A model generated the notes under the pieces. That model worked only from the letters and a program-made list of their open reading frames with translations, searched no databases and was not told the DNA's origin. A DNA stretch of 64,000 nt from Vicugna pacos (taxonomy: Eukaryota > Chordata > Mammalia > Artiodactyla > Camelidae), in contig NC_133005.1 in NCBI RefSeq assembly GCF_048564905.1, positions 16,299,501-16,363,500 on the forward strand, written 5' to 3'. The translations under genes were made by a program, and so were the position numbers. Numbering within the stretch: position 1 is the first letter of the stretch; the number at the start of each line of letters is the position of its first letter. Shown one piece after another: positions 44,480 through 56,549 of the stretch.

Positions 44480-44905
44480 ATTACTAGTTGCACCTCAATA
44501 TCCCTTTTCCGTTCTTCCTTAGTGATAGAACGCCTTTTATTTGGACACACACTCCTCCCCTGAGAACAAAGACTACATTCCTCAGCCTTCCTTGTAGCTA
44601 GCTGTGGTTATGTGACTACATTTTGGCCAATGCAGTGTAAGAGGAAGTATGTGAGGCTGAGGGGAGTTTCCTTAAAGAAAGAATCTCTACTTTTCTTCAC
44701 TTCCTCCATTGTGTAGGCTGGAATGCAGAGTCGATTGCTGGAATTTCAGTATCCACATTGGATCATGAGGTGAATGCCATATGACAAGAATAATGAAGTA
44801 ACAAGACAAGAGAAGCTTGAGACCTTGGTATCAAGGAGTGCAGACTCTGCTCTGGACTATCTTCATCTGGATTCTCCTTATGTGAGGGGGGGATACAAAT
44901 TTTTA
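44480..44905 (+). mobile_element. old LTR-like repeat, forward
   Basis: TAGCTAGCTGTGGTTATGTG then ACTACATTTTGGCCAATGCA, GGCTGGAATGCAGAGTCGAT, TTGGATCATGAGGTGAATG and TCTCCTTATGTGAGGG match a widespread old repeat with LTR-like layout. Family name not assigned. Confidence 0.5.
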
Positions 44906-46029
44906 TCTTCCTTAAATCATTATTATTTTGCATTTTCTGTCACATGTATCTGCACCCAAATCAAATCTTCATATACTTTTCAAATGGAAGACCCTTATGG
45001 GAGTAAGACTTCTGCAACTTCAATGGCCAAGTTAATAAGACTAAAAATTGACTAAAAGTTAAATGGGAGTTCTGGGGTCCCACTTGACCTACTCATTATT
45101 AAGCAGGTCTAATCTCTAGGCCCATCATTAATATTTATTCAGGATAAAATTTACTTCCATTAGGTCCTTAGACTAAGTATGGAACCAGAGGATCTTCAAA
45201 GAATTTTCCAGATTTCTTTTTATTTTACTATTTTTTCATACTGATATTTCTTGATTTTTTTTCTTCCCTTTTGTTTTACTCTCATCTACTTTTTTCATGC
45301 AACATTTCTAGGTTAGACTTTTCAATGCTATTCTTCACAGAAATGCAGAGTGGTACTTATTCCCAGGGGGAGCATTTTTCTGGATCTGGAAGGATGGCCA
45401 AGGGTTGAACAAAGGAAAGGAAAAGACTGGATTTCTGAACTGTCAGAAAGTTACGCATAAAATTTTGCCCTCATTACCCCAACCTTGGTTAATAATGCAT
45501 AATATACACATGTAAAAAAGTGCCTGTGTAGGGAAAAAAAACTGGAAGAAAGTGCCCAATTTGCCCACACTATAATTTTTTCATCTTCTGTACTTCTGAA
45601 TTATTAGCTATTTTCCCTTAGAATGAGCATTTTTTTGTTTTATAATCTGAGAAGTGGAAATAACAACATGTCCATAGTCAAAAGGTGTTAGTGATTATGA
45701 GGTCAAAAAAGCCATGAAAATGTTCAGCTGTGCCTCCATCCAAAGGCATTCCAAGCCCAAGACCACACTCTGGAAAACTTAACTCCAACTAGATCCTCCC
45801 TTGTGGCTTCTGGGAGCTTCTCTTTTGCTTAGTCAATAGAGGGAATTGTTGCTGGGTAAGCAGTAAGAGGAATTCTGTGCCAGGCTGGGGCCACCTGCAG
45901 GCAGAATCTCTACGGTCTTCTGCCCAAATACTTGTTCTACTTTCATTTTCTAACCACATTATTTTCTGAGCTTCCCAGTTCCTCTTACTCCAGGCATTTC
46001 ACTTTTCTCCCTTCTAGGAGCTCAATTTT
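44906..46029. other. unclassified sequence
   Basis: Nothing recognised. T-rich in 45,215-45,290. Confidence 0.4.
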
Positions 46030-46380
46030 CTGTCCAGCTTCCTGGTTATTGGCTCGATATTGGCGATTACATTCGTGGACATAGGTTTCCCAGCCTCCTT
46101 TTATCCACAGCTTTGATTAGTGACTTTCTACACTGATTCCGGGACCTGGTCATGATATGTGTTTGATTAATGAGACAACAGCCATCTTTTTTAAAAGTGC
46201 AGGCTCATTTTTGCTTTCTCTCTTGGATCCTTGTACCACCCAGAGAACGTGCCTGAGCTAGCCTGCTGGAGAGATGCGAGAGACATGTGGAGCAAAGCCA
46301 AGTCATCCCAGCTGAGGCCACCCTAGACCAGCCAGATGACAATTAGCCCAGCTGCTGATGGTGGGTACCTGAGCAACCCC
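46030..46380 (+). mobile_element. MLT1-like LTR, forward, partial
   Basis: GAACGTGCCTGAGCTAGCCT then GCTGGAGAGATGCGAGAGAC, ATGTGGAGCAAAGCCAAGTC and GAGGCCACCCTAGACCAGCC are typical of this LTR group. The 3' terminus is missing. Confidence 0.55.
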
Positions 46381-46585
46381 TGCTAAGTTCCGTCAAGACT
46401 GATCCAGGGTTGCACAACTTCCTAGTGGAACCATAGGCTGATGAGAAACAACCAATTGTTGTTGTTTTATGACATTGTTTTGGGGTGGCTTGTTTCATAG
46501 CAACAGCACACGTCCTTCCCCATCTGCCCCCTCTTTCCACTGCCTTATCACAACCAGCTCTGCCATTTGCCATCTATGGGACTAT

Positions 46586-47080
46586 ATCAGTTAGTCTTCT
46601 CAGCGTAACTAACCACTCCCCAATTTTTTGGCTTAAAACAACAACCATTTATTCGTGATTATTCGTGAATCTCTAGGTCCGCTATAGGTTCTACTGATTT
46701 GGGTTGAACTTGCCTGACCTTGGTGGGTCTTGCTCAAGCAGCTGTTGTCAGCTGGAAGTTTGGCTGATTTATTATGGCAACACTGGGATGATTGGGATCT
46801 TTCGCTATGTGGTCCCTTATTATTCAGCAGGTTGACTGAGGTTATTCATGTGATGGTCACAGAGCTCAAGGAGTACTTGAGAGTGACGAATCCTAATGTG
46901 AAAGTACTTTCCAAGCCTCTGCTTCATCATGTTTGCTCCATCTCATTGGCTGAAACAAGTCCCATGGTCAAGCCCAGAATGAGGGTGGAAAGATGCTACC
47001 AAAAGTTGTTGATACAGAGTGGCATGAAAAAGCTGGGGCCGCTAGTGCAGTTGATCCACGATAGCTACATCCTACAGATC
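46586..47080 (-). mobile_element. MaLR-like LTR, reverse
   Basis: TATCAGTTAGTCTTCTCAGC, then TTTTTTGGCTTAAAACAACA and ACCATTTATTCGTGATTATT are the reversed terminus. CTTCATCATGTTTGCTCCAT and TTGGCTGAAACAAGTCCCAT follow. Same group as 39.1 kb. Confidence 0.6.
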
Positions 47081-47084
47081 CCCT

Positions 47085-47145
47085 GGCTTCTCTGAGCCTC
47101 AGTTTCCTCCTTCAAAAAATGGAGGTAGCAATTCTAATCTGTTAT
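47085..47145 (+). repeat. MIR SINE core fragment, forward
   Basis: TCTCTGAGCCTCAGTTTCCT followed by CCTTCAAAAAATGGAGG is the MIR core only. Confidence 0.6.
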
Positions 47146-47583
47146 AGGTTGATATGTAGATGTGGAGAAGTCCTAACCCTTGGTTCCTGTGAATGGGCCT
47201 TATTTGGAAATAGGATCTTTGCAGATATAATCAACTCAAGATGAGGTCATGTGGTGGGGGGGTCGGGTGGGGCTCTAACCCTATATGACGAGTGTCCTTA
47301 TTAGAAGAGGAAAACAACACAGGAAGACAGAGACACGTGGAGATAGAGGAAGATACTGGTATGGAAGAGCTGCAAGCCCATAAGCACCAGGGATTGACAG
47401 TCACCACTAGGAGCTAGGAAGGAGCAAGGAAAAATTCTACTCACAGACTCAGAAGGAACCTGGTCCTGCCAACACCTTGATCTTGGACATCTGCCCTCTA
47501 GAACTGTGAGACAACACGTTTCCGCTGTTTTAAGCCAGTCAGTTTGCAGTACTTTGTTACAGCGGGCCCTGGGAAACTTAACA
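47146..47583 (+). mobile_element. MLT1-type MaLR LTR, forward, near full length
   Basis: In order: CCTTATTTGGAAATAGGATC, TTTGCAGATATAATCAACTC, GATGAGGTCATGTGG, GAGTGTCCTTATTAGAAGAG, CCTTGATCTTGGACATCTGC, AGAACTGTGAGACAAC and TTTTAAGCCAGTCAGTTTGC with GTACTTTGTTACAGC. The best preserved MLT1 in the window. No internal retroviral sequence next to it, so a solo LTR. Confidence 0.85.
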
Positions 47584-48294
47584 GAGAGCCCCACTCCTCT
47601 GGCAAAGCTTTTATCCAAGTATCAGTGAGAACAGTGACTACTGATGGATGGACTGTAGCACTGAGTTTTTCTGAGATAATGCCAATCTTTCTTCATATTG
47701 GGAGGAAGCTCTCCAGGCAGGGATGAGGTCCTGCAGTTGCTGCAGTGCCAGAGCTGCCTCAGATCTCTGGTTTTAGAATCTTTGGTGTTTCCAAGGGAGG
47801 AAAAGGCCAGCACTGCTCCTCTTCCTGTTGGCCTCCCTCCTGGTCTGTGGCCGGCTCCCTACACCTGCCCCAACCACTCCTGCAGGGCCGGGCATGTTTT
47901 CCTTTGCTGAAGAAGACCTGAGCTCTGATTGCTGGCTTTGCTCCCATGTAACTCTAGCTCTGCTAACATTCCAGGAAGACACAGGCTCAATTTAATCACC
48001 CTTAATCTTGTGATTTCCATGCTGTGTCCTCCATGCAGACTCTAATCATGCAGGGAGCTTGGTTCTGGCCATTCCAGAGGCAGTAGTGGTGGTTTTTTGT
48101 AGCCAAACCCAGGCAGGGAAAGTCTCTTTTCTCCTGTAGGGACGCTCACATCTCCCTAAACATTTTATGGGGGTAGACCCATTAGAGTGCCCCCAGAATG
48201 TCCATATGCCTCCCACCTCCCCAACATTGCTCACTCTGTTCTCTTTGATTAGACAGGGCTTTCTATGATCTCTACCTGTTGAAACTTAGAGAAT
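47584..48294. other. unclassified sequence
   Basis: Nothing recognised. Overlapping open frames at 47,620-47,980 on both strands have no motif. Confidence 0.4.
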
Positions 48295-48460
48295 CTTTTT
48301 TTTTTTTTTTTGGCAGAGGGAGGTAATTAGGTTTCTTTGTGTATTTTCAAATTAATTTTTAATTATTTAATTTTTTAGTGGAGGTACTGGGGATTGAACC
48401 CAGAACCTTGTTTATGCTAAGCACATACTCTACCACTGAGCTATACTCTCCCTCAATTTT
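48295..48460 (-). repeat. camelid vic-1 SINE, reverse, first of a pair
   Basis: From left: T-run, GAGGGAGGTAATTAGGTTTC (reversed tail), TTAGTGGAGGTACTGGGGAT, TGAACCCAGAACCTTG and ACTCTACCACTGAGCTATAC. Both polymerase III boxes are readable on the minus strand. Confidence 0.92.
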
Positions 48461-48611
48461 TATTTATTTAAATTTTTTTGGAGGGGAGGTAATTAGGTTT
48501 ATCTAGATATTATTTTTAGTGGAGGTACCAGGGATTGAATCCAGGACCTTGTGCATGCTAAATGTATACTCTACCACTGAGATATACCCTCCTTCCCTTT
48601 TTTTTTTTACA
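48461..48611 (-). repeat. camelid vic-1 SINE, reverse, second of a pair
   Basis: Repeats the layout of its neighbour: GGAGGGGAGGTAATTAGGTT, TTTAGTGGAGGTACCAGGGA, TTGAATCCAGGACCTTGTGC and ACTCTACCACTGAGATATAC. The two differ throughout, so they look like separate insertions or an old dimer. Confidence 0.92.
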
Positions 48612-48654
48612 ACTTTAATCTAACTAAATATTTTTTTGCCACATGTTGCATTAT

Positions 48655-50668
48655 ATTGTCTTTTTTATTGAATTATAATTGACTTACAATATTATATTAG
48701 TTTCAGATGTATAGCATAGTGATTTGGTGTTTTTATTCATTACACAATGACCACCACAATAAGTATAGTTACCATCTGTCACCATGCAAAATTATTATTG
48801 ACTATGTTTCCTATGCTGTACGTTATATCCCCATGACATTTATTTTATAACTAAAACTTGTACTTCTTAATCTCCTTCACCTATTTTACCCATCCCCTTC
48901 GCTCCTCTCTCCTCTGGCAACCACCAGTTTGTTCTCTGTATCTACAAGTCTGTTTCTGTTTTGTTTTGTTTGCTTGCTTGTTTTGTTTTATAGATTCCAC
49001 ATGCAAGTGAAATCATACAGTATTTGTCTTTCTCTGTCTGACTTATTTCACTTAGCATAATACCCTCTAGGTCCATCTATGTTGTTGCAAATGGCAAGAT
49101 TTCATCCTTTACTTGTGCCTGAGTAACATTCCACATCTTCTTTATCCATTCATCTATTGATGGACAACGAGATTGCTTCCATATCTTGGCTATGGTAAAT
49201 AATGCTGCAGTGAACCTATCTTTTCAAGCTGGTGTTTTTATTTTCTTTGGAAAAATACCCAGATGTAGAACTGCTGGATTGTATGGTAATTCTATTTTTA
49301 ATTTTTTTTAAACCTTCATACTGTTTTCCATAGTGGCTGCACCAATTTACATTCCCACCAACAGTATATGAGGGTTCCCTTTTCTCCACATCCTCACCAA
49401 TGCTTACTATTTTTTGTCTTTTTGGTGACAGCCATTCTGACAGGTGTGAAGTGGTATCTCATTGTGGTTTTGATTTACATTTCCCTGATGATTAGTGATG
49501 TTGAGCATCTTTTTGTGTCTGTTGGCCATCTGTATGTCTTCTTTGGAAAAATGTCTATTCAGACCCTCTGCTCATTTTTAATTAGGTTGTTTGCTTTTTA
49601 CTTGAGTTGTGTGAGTTCTTTGCATGTTTTGAACATTAACCCCTTATCAGGTATATTGTTTGCAAATATTTTATCCCATTCAGTAAGTTACTTTTGTGTT
49701 TCCTTGATAGTTTCATTCAATGTGTATAAGATTTTTAGCTTGATGTAGCTCCATTTGTCTCTTTTTACTCTTGTTTCACTTGCTTGACGGGACATATCCA
49801 AAGAAATATTGTTAAGACTGATGTTGAAGAGCATACTGCCTATGTTTTCTTGCAGAGTTTTATCATTTCAGGTCTTACATTTAAGCCTTTAATCCATTTC
49901 AGGTTCGTTTTTGTAGATAGTGTGAAAAAGTAGCTCAGTTTTATTCTTTTACATGTAGCTGAGCAGTTTTCCCAACACCATTTAGAGAAGAGGCTGTCTT
50001 TGTGCCATTGCGTATTCTTGTCTCCTTTATCATTGATTAATTGACCGTATAAACGTGGCTTTATTTCTGGATCCTCTTCTATTCAATTGATCTATATGTC
50101 TGTTTTGTTTTTATTATTACAGCTTTGTATTATAGTTAGAATCAGGGAGTATGATACCTCTTGCTTTATTCTTTTTTCTCAAGGTGGCTTTGACTATTCT
50201 TTCTTTTGTGATTCCATATAAATTTAGGATTTGTTTGTTTAGGATAATTTTGTTATAGGTTTGTGAAAAATGCCTTTGGTGTTTTGATAAGGATTACATT
50301 GAATCTGTAGAATTCTTTGGGTAGTATGTATATTTGAACAATCCATGAGTATTGTATATCTTTCCATTTATTTGTGTAGTTTTCAATTTAGTTCATCAAT
50401 GTCTTTAGTTTTCAGAGTACAGGTTTTTTATTGGTTAAATTTATTTCTAGATATTTTATTCTTTTGATGCAATTTTAAATGAGATTACTTTCTTCATTTC
50501 TTTCTGATAGTTATTAGTGTATAGAAATGCACCAGATTTCTATGTATTGATTTTATATCCTGCAATGTAAATGAAATCATATATTAGTTCTGATACATTT
50601 TCTATATATAGTATCACGTCATCTGCAAATAGTGACAGTTTTACTTCTACCTTTCAAATTTGGATGCC
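48655..50668 (-). mobile_element. L1 LINE 3' portion, reverse, about 2 kb
   Basis: Left end is the reversed poly(A) and 3' UTR (TTTTTTATTGAATTATAATT, TATAGCATAGTGATTTGG). Reversed ORF2 follows: GAACTGCTGGATTGTATGG, CATTCCCACCAACAGTATAT, TCTCATTGTGGTTTTGATTT, and finally ATCATCTGCAAATAGTGACA... as CACGTCATCTGCAAATAGTG at 50,616. It is 5'-truncated inside ORF2 and carries many breaks. Confidence 0.92.
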
Positions 50669-50679
50669 AAACTTTGAGA

Positions 50680-50850
50680 ACTCTAAAGCATGGTTCAGAA
50701 TGGAGAGAGCAGAGGACTTGAGACAAAAGAGTTTGAGATTCATATTTAACAGTTTCTATGTGTCTTTGAGCAAGATATTTAACATCTCTGTATCTTAATT
50801 CATTATTATTCACCTCTGATCCTGTACCATTATTACTACTGGTGGATAAA
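50680..50850 (+). repeat. MIR SINE, forward
   Basis: GAGGACTTGAGACAAAAGAG, TTCTATGTGTCTTTGAGCAA and GATATTTAACATCTCTGTAT follow the MIR order. It starts right at the L1 boundary. Confidence 0.65.
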
Positions 50851-50934
50851 GTAACTTCTTTCTTGGAATCAGCTAAGGTATTGGATCCAAAAGTGCTAAA
50901 CTGTGTAAGGGTTATTCAATTTAGAAAGAGAAAA

Positions 50935-51260
50935 TGTATTCATTCATTCATCAAATTAATATCTATTGGGACCCTATACCTGTGTCAGGTCCTTTGCTAA
51001 ATGCTGTTAATATAAAGTAGTGAACAATATAGTTGAGGTCTCTACCCTTACAGATCTTACATTCTGCAGGAAACAGGCAACAAACTAGCAAAAAAAATAA
51101 ATAAAATAGGCATAACTGCAAATAAATAGATAATTACACATTATGATAACTTTAGGAAGACAGTAAATATAATGGTAGACTAGAGAATAAGTGGGGAAGC
51201 CATTTGGACTGGATGTTAAGCCATATGGACAGAGATGAGGTCTTCTGAGATTTGAAGGTT
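50935..51260 (-). mobile_element. L2 LINE 3' end, reverse
   Basis: ATTCATTCATTCATCAAATT, GTGTCAGGTCCTTTGCTAAA, TGCTGTTAATATAAAGTAGT, CCCTTACAGATCTTACATTC and AAACAGGCAACAAACTAGC are reversed L2 3' end. Confidence 0.85.
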
Positions 51261-51529
51261 CTAATCCCTGTGTCTGGAAGCTAAACCAGGCAGGCAGAAG
51301 TGTGATGGAATAAACATTTTGGGGGCTCTTTTCTATAATACATTCCAAATTTCCTGAAGTGTTTGTCTTGCTGCCTTGCTACTCACTGGACCACTGGTAT
51401 TTATATCTTCGTGAGGAAGACAGATGTCCCCTAGACAAACGTTCAGTGTCACTGAATTGTAAAAGGGGCTTTCTTAAGTCTAGTGAAATAAAAGTTTAGG
51501 AAGCTAGAATGTGGACAAAAAAAGTTTGT

Positions 51530-51640
51530 TTTTTTAACCTCTTTTTTATTGAGTTATAGTCATTTTACAATGTTGTGTCAAATTCCAGTGTAGAGCACAA
51601 ATTTTCAGTTATACATGAACATACATACATTCATTGTCAC
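51530..51640 (-). mobile_element. short L1 3' end, reverse
   Basis: TTTTTTATTGAGTTATAGTC, ATTTTACAATGTTGTGTCAA, ATTCCAGTGTAGAGCACAAA and TTTTCAGTTATACATGAACA are the camelid L1 terminus. A near twin lies at 28.1 kb. Confidence 0.75.
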
Positions 51641-51869
51641 ATTTAAATTTTAAAAATTTCCTTTACATTAAGAGCGATTGGAGTCTAAACAAAGGGTTTC
51701 ACAATAAACCAGAGGTAGAGAGACTTTAGTCTATACTTAAAGACCGTTCCAATCAGACAGAAAGAAGTAGTTTCCCACTGCTAAGAGAAAGAGGGAAATT
51801 GAAGGACAAGAGGTCAGCTATGACTGCACTGGGTCTTTGTAGCAGACATAAAAAAGCCTTTTGAAAGAT

Positions 51870-52530
51870 GATTTTGGGGGATATTATTGTTGAAGAGCAA
51901 GCATCCATAATTGCCTACCTCCTTATTGGTAGAATACAGATTTTGTTGTGTCCATCTTTTTCTCAAACAGCCCTTGTTACTAAGAAATTGAACTCACCCC
52001 CAGTTACTGGGGTGGGGCTGCAGTTGAAGCAAAGAAAGGTAATCCCAGCCCCCTTGGGATGACTGTTGGTTCAGAAACCCAGGCTTTAGCCAATCAGCCA
52101 CATGGCATTCTTTTGTCCACTCTTACTTGTTTTAAGTTGGTCCAAATCAGGCTGAAGGAAAAACCTTTTACTACAAGGTTACAGAGAAGTTTTCTCCTTC
52201 CTTCTCCCATTGGTGATGGAGGAAGCAGGCTGCCAGGACTATTTACAGCCAGCGCCTGACCAAATGGGAAACCAGCTTTGAAATGTGGCCAACAGTGTAG
52301 CTCTCAGAGTGAAGAAACAGAAAGAACCCACATCCCAGCTGTTCTTGTTTGTTGAGGTCTTAAACCAACCAAGTTTAATACTAAACTTCCCATCTTGTTG
52401 AAGTCTTGAACCAACCAATTCTAATACTAGACTTCCCATTTTGTAATATAATTGTTTTTCTTGTTTAATCAGTTTGAGTCAGGCTTTCTGTTACTTAGAG
52501 CCAAAATCATGCCAAATAATACAATAGAAG
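51870..52530 (+). mobile_element. possible old LTR with internal tandem duplication
   Basis: A TTTAGCCAATCAGCCACAT segment looks like an LTR CCAAT box, and the end CAGTTTGAGTCAGGCTTTCT then GTTACTTAGAGCC resembles an LTR terminus. Near 52,353-52,441 a unit of about 45 bp (GTTGAGGTCTTAAACCAACC..., GTTGAAGTCTTGAACCAACC...) occurs twice in tandem. Family not assigned. Confidence 0.3.
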
Positions 52531-53249
52531 AAATAGCCAGATTGTTCTGGAGAAGTGCCAGAACAGGGAGAATAATTTTTCACTTCTATGAGTAGACCCG
52601 AGGAAGTTTTCAAGATTATTAGAAGAGTCCTATGCCAGCAGGAGGAGGTGAAGGCAGAATAGAAATGGACACATGGCATGATGTGATTAATCAGCAAAAA
52701 GGCTTATGCCATCTGCTTTAGCCTGAGAATGCTTTAGAAGAAATTCAGAATTTCCTGCATGTCCCCATGGGACAGAGGGACATGTAAGACAGTTGAGGGG
52801 GCTGCCTTGATAACTCCATCAGGGGACTCCTCCCAGTAAAGAGTGTGGTGACTTTGTAGTAGAGGACAGCAAGGTGATTTACTCATCTGGAGGTTAAATG
52901 AGAATCACTACCATTTTTCCAGAGGAAGAGTATCACCACCAAGACCCAAAGAGAAGGACTATTCAGCAAGGGCAGACCATGAATTATGCAAAACCCACCG
53001 GCACTGGATTCCACAAGATTAGAGTTTTAGCAGGCAAGGTGGGGTATATCTGAACCTGAGGTCATTGGGAATCAGCAAAGAACCATATGAAGGTAAGATT
53101 GTAAATATCTACCTATATTCAAACACCATATTAGAAGGGAAGATCAGGCTGTGACATCTATTGAGAAAGAAGAGCTATAATCTTGATAGAACATCTGGAA
53201 TTAAAATTGATTAATCATTTACCTAAATGAGACTGCATTAATCTGCAAG
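52531..53249. other. unclassified sequence
   Basis: Nothing recognised. Confidence 0.4.
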
Positions 53250-53635
53250 AGGCTGTGTTATCCTCGTTCTGGTAGATTGCATCATGTGCCCTAGTTCATT
53301 GCCAATCCTGTATGCATGCCCTTTATCAAGGGACCTCATAACTCCTCCTTCTAACAAGGTAAAGTCTAGGGTGGAGTCTATTTTCATGCTCCTGGATCTA
53401 GGGTTGGCTATGTCACTTGCTTTAGTGAATAGAATGAAGCTGAAAGAATATGTCTTGGTTCTAAGCCTACATCTCAAAAGGCCTGCATATTTCCATTTGC
53501 TTGTGCTTTTCTAAGTCTGCTATCATCATGAAAACATGCCCAAGCTTAAGAGTTATGTGGAGGAGAGCTGAGTCACCCTAGTTATCGCAGCTGAAGGCAT
53601 TTTAGATCAGTTGACATCCAGGCATCCCCAGATGT
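53250..53635 (+). mobile_element. MLT1-like LTR, forward, partial
   Basis: ATGAAAACATGCCCAAGCTT, GTGGAGGAGAGCTGAGTCAC and GCATTTTAGATCAGTTGACA belong to the same LTR group as 46.0 kb. It stops where the next LTR begins. Confidence 0.5.
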
Positions 53636-54120
53636 ATAAGTTTTCTCTTGATACTGCAACACATTACCACAAATTTAGTGGCTTAAAAGAATATGGATTT
53701 ATTGTTATAGGTCTGGGGATCAGAAGTCTCAGATGGGTCCATAGAGCTTCATTCCTCCTGGAGGCTACAAGGGAAAATCGGTTTCCTTGTCTTTTCTGGC
53801 TTTTATAGACTGCCTTTTCCAGGCAATATAGACAATGTAGTCAATATTCTTTGACTCATGGACCTTTCCACCATCTTCAAAGCCAGCAGAATAGCATCTT
53901 CTCTCCTGTGTGACCTCCTGCCAACCTCTTATGATTGTGATTATATCAAGACCTTTGTGATTATATCAGGCCCAGCTGGGTAAACAAAATTAATCTCTCT
54001 ATCTCAAGATCCTTAATCACATCTGCAAAGTTCCTTTTACCATGTAAGGTAATATATTCACAGGTTCTGGAGATTAAGACATGGACATCTTTGGGTACCA
54101 TTATTCTGTCTACCATACCA
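53636..54120 (-). mobile_element. MLT1-type MaLR LTR, reverse, near full length
   Basis: ACTGCAACACATTACCACAA then ATTTAGTGGCTTAAAAGAAT, TTCATTCCTCCTGGAGGCTA, ATCTCTCTATCTCAAGATCC, TTAATCACATCTGCAAAGTT and GGACATCTTTGGGTACCATT are reversed MLT1 in order. Confidence 0.75.
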
Positions 54121-54600
54121 GATGTCTGAGCAAGCCCAGACCAAAATCAGCAGATACAGATATATGAGGAAAAAAATGCTCAACGTTATGCATCACTGAG
54201 GTTTTGAGATAATTTGTTACATGGCATTGGTGTGCCAACTGATAACCAATTCATGTTAGATATTGAACTACTCTTAACTGGAAGGTTTAAAATTATATCC
54301 TGCCATTAGTTAAAATGAAAACTCAGGGCAAAATGAGAATAAAGCAGTGAAGTTACTTTTCTTTCATTCTTCTTTGTTTTCTGTCTTTTTGCCCTTTTTC
54401 CATTTTTTCATTATGAAAAAAAAAGTGTAGAAAAATAAAAGTATAGAAAAGAATTTTAAAAATCACTTCTAATCATACCATTCTGAGATAATTACTATTG
54501 ATATTCTGGTGCATGTCCAGAATTTTCAAATATTCAGTCCTTAGAAATTCTATTATGGGACTTCCAACTGAAGGTTGACCTGACCCAGAAGATCTCTCTT
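54121..54600. other. unclassified AT-rich sequence
   Basis: Nothing recognised. A-run near 54,416-54,424. Confidence 0.4.
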
Positions 54601-55330
54601 TCCATCTCAAACACATAGGAATGCCAGAACAAACATATTAGAAAACAACACTAGTGAGAGAAGGTCAGAGTGGTGCATCCTGAACTCTGTATTGTTTAGG
54701 AGGAGAAAGATGCAGATTAACCTGAGATTTCTTCAGTATTCATGTAAAATATTTAAGAGTAAGCACTGAAATAGTAGAAATAAAATGGGAACAATATAGG
54801 AAGCCAGAAGGATATGAATCCAACAAAATTCAGGGACAAGAATAAGAAGAAGCAAGGTAAAATCTCCCCATATTAAGTCTAAATATATCAGTAATTATAA
54901 TAATACAAATAGATCCTATAAGAAGTAGACACAATCAAGTTGGTTAAAAAAAATCCATCTATTTGCTACTTTCCAGAGATGCACTTAAGTAACAAAATTC
55001 AGAAGGGCTGGAAACAAGAGCTGGAAAAGGCACTTGATGTATCAGGCAAATATTAAAAGAAGGCTGCGTTGCACATGGCCACTAAGATATGAATTCAAGT
55101 CCTGTATAGACTGCAGAGCTGTGTGTACTAGAGGAAATTTGGAAATAACCTAAAAAAATGGGATGGATAAATAGATTATACAGTCCCATGATGGGATGCT
55201 TTATAGCAGTTAGAATGAATGAACTAGAGCCATGTAAATCAACACAGATTTCAAAAACTGCTGAACGGAAAAGGAAATAGAAAAACGTTACAGTCAGTCA
55301 GATAACATTTATCCATGCAAAAAAAAAGCA
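54601..55330 (+). mobile_element. old L1 LINE pieces, forward
   Basis: CATCTATTTGCTACTTTCCA then GAGATGCACTTAAGTAACAA, a GGCAAATATTAAAAGAAGGC segment, and TGGGATGGATAAATAGATTA with GGGATGCTTTATAGCAGTTA and GAATGAACTAGAGCCATG follow the order of an old L1 ORF2. Internal sequence between the two parts is missing. Confidence 0.55.
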
Positions 55331-55517
55331 GCTCTACATATCTCCCATACGTATGCAGCAAAAATAGAAAAATCTGGACTGGGTGATAAGCCATAAATTT
55401 ATGAGTCAGTCATTTTAGAGGGGGAAATATGGAGTAGAGAAATAGAATAAACAAGACTTTAGTACATATATGATATTCTTTCTAATTATTTTAATTAAAC
55501 ATTCTGAAAGAGATATA

Positions 55518-55729
55518 CAGTTGACACTTGAACAATAGGGGTTTAAATTGCACTAGTCCAATTATACATGGAGTTTTTTCAATAAATGCAAGATCTGCTG
55601 TTGGTCGAATCTACAGATACAGAACCACAGAAACGGAGGGACAACTGTAAAATTATACTTGGATTTTCTACTGCACTGGGGTGGGTGTCCCTCATCACCC
55701 ACTTTCCTGCATTGTTCAAGGGTCAACTG
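55518..55729 (+). mobile_element. Tigger-type (pogo) DNA transposon with intact ends
   Basis: Left end CAGTTGACACTTGAACAAT and right end ATTGTTCAAGGGTCAACTG are inverted repeats matching at 18 of 19 positions. A TA dinucleotide flanks each side (55,516-55,517 and 55,730-55,731), the target duplication of pogo elements. At 212 bp it is a non-autonomous, internally deleted form. Confidence 0.9.
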
Positions 55730-55731
55730 TA

Positions 55732-56549
55732 ATAAATTAATGTTTGTTTCACCATTCTGTCTGATTTTCTGTACTTTGAGAGAATATCTCAAAGTCTGGT
55801 TCCATAAAACAGAATGAGGGCTATTGTCTCTAAGGTCTCTTTGAGTGCCAAAATTCTGATTTTACAGTCACATATAATATATAAAGAAGAGGAAGAAAAA
55901 GAAAAAAGAATTCCATAGTGCTTTAGAATCTGCAGGGAAATAGTAGAGCATTATTTACTACAGAAAAGATATCAGGAAAATCCTAAATGTCTTGAAATAA
56001 TGAAATTGACACATATCTCTGGGGCAGTATTAAATGGCTCCCCTTTTTGGCATATCTGGAAGAAGAATAAAAGAAATTCAATTTATAACTTAGCATAGCA
56101 TTAAAAAATTCTTTTTCTCTGGATTTCCTGTAACTTGTATCTTTTCTGGACTTTCTCATTCTCCAGATCCCGTCCTTTCTGTTGCCTACCTCTGCTCTTT
56201 CTGAAGCCCCACCACACAGGACTCTTGTTTCATCATTTTCTCAATCCTTCCCTCCTGCTTCTTCCCAATTTCTGTACCCATTATCCAGATTCAGGTGTCA
56301 CAAAGCCTGGGAACTTACCCAGCAAAGACAGAACTTTCACCAAGCTGAGTAGTCAGAGAATTTTCCTGAGCAGGGATAGAAAAGGGAGTGAGGGTGGGCT
56401 GAGAATGCCATAAATTAATATAGATTGTTCTCATCACAAATGTAAACAGCTGGCTTTGAAATACAGACCAGTATTAGGAGAATCATCACAGCAACTGGGG
56501 ATGAAAAGTATGTCTGGGTTTGGTTAAGGTCCCAGACACACCATTTTGT
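55732..56549. other. unclassified sequence, possible L2 upstream part
   Basis: The pyrimidine-rich part 56,130-56,300 could be the body of the L2 whose end follows, but I cannot align it by eye. Confidence 0.35.

Noticed and set aside
49368-49748. Forward open frame of about 126 codons with hydrophobic stretches
   Set aside because: It is the antisense of L1 ORF2 sequence, and the apparent membrane segments come from the T-rich reverse strand.
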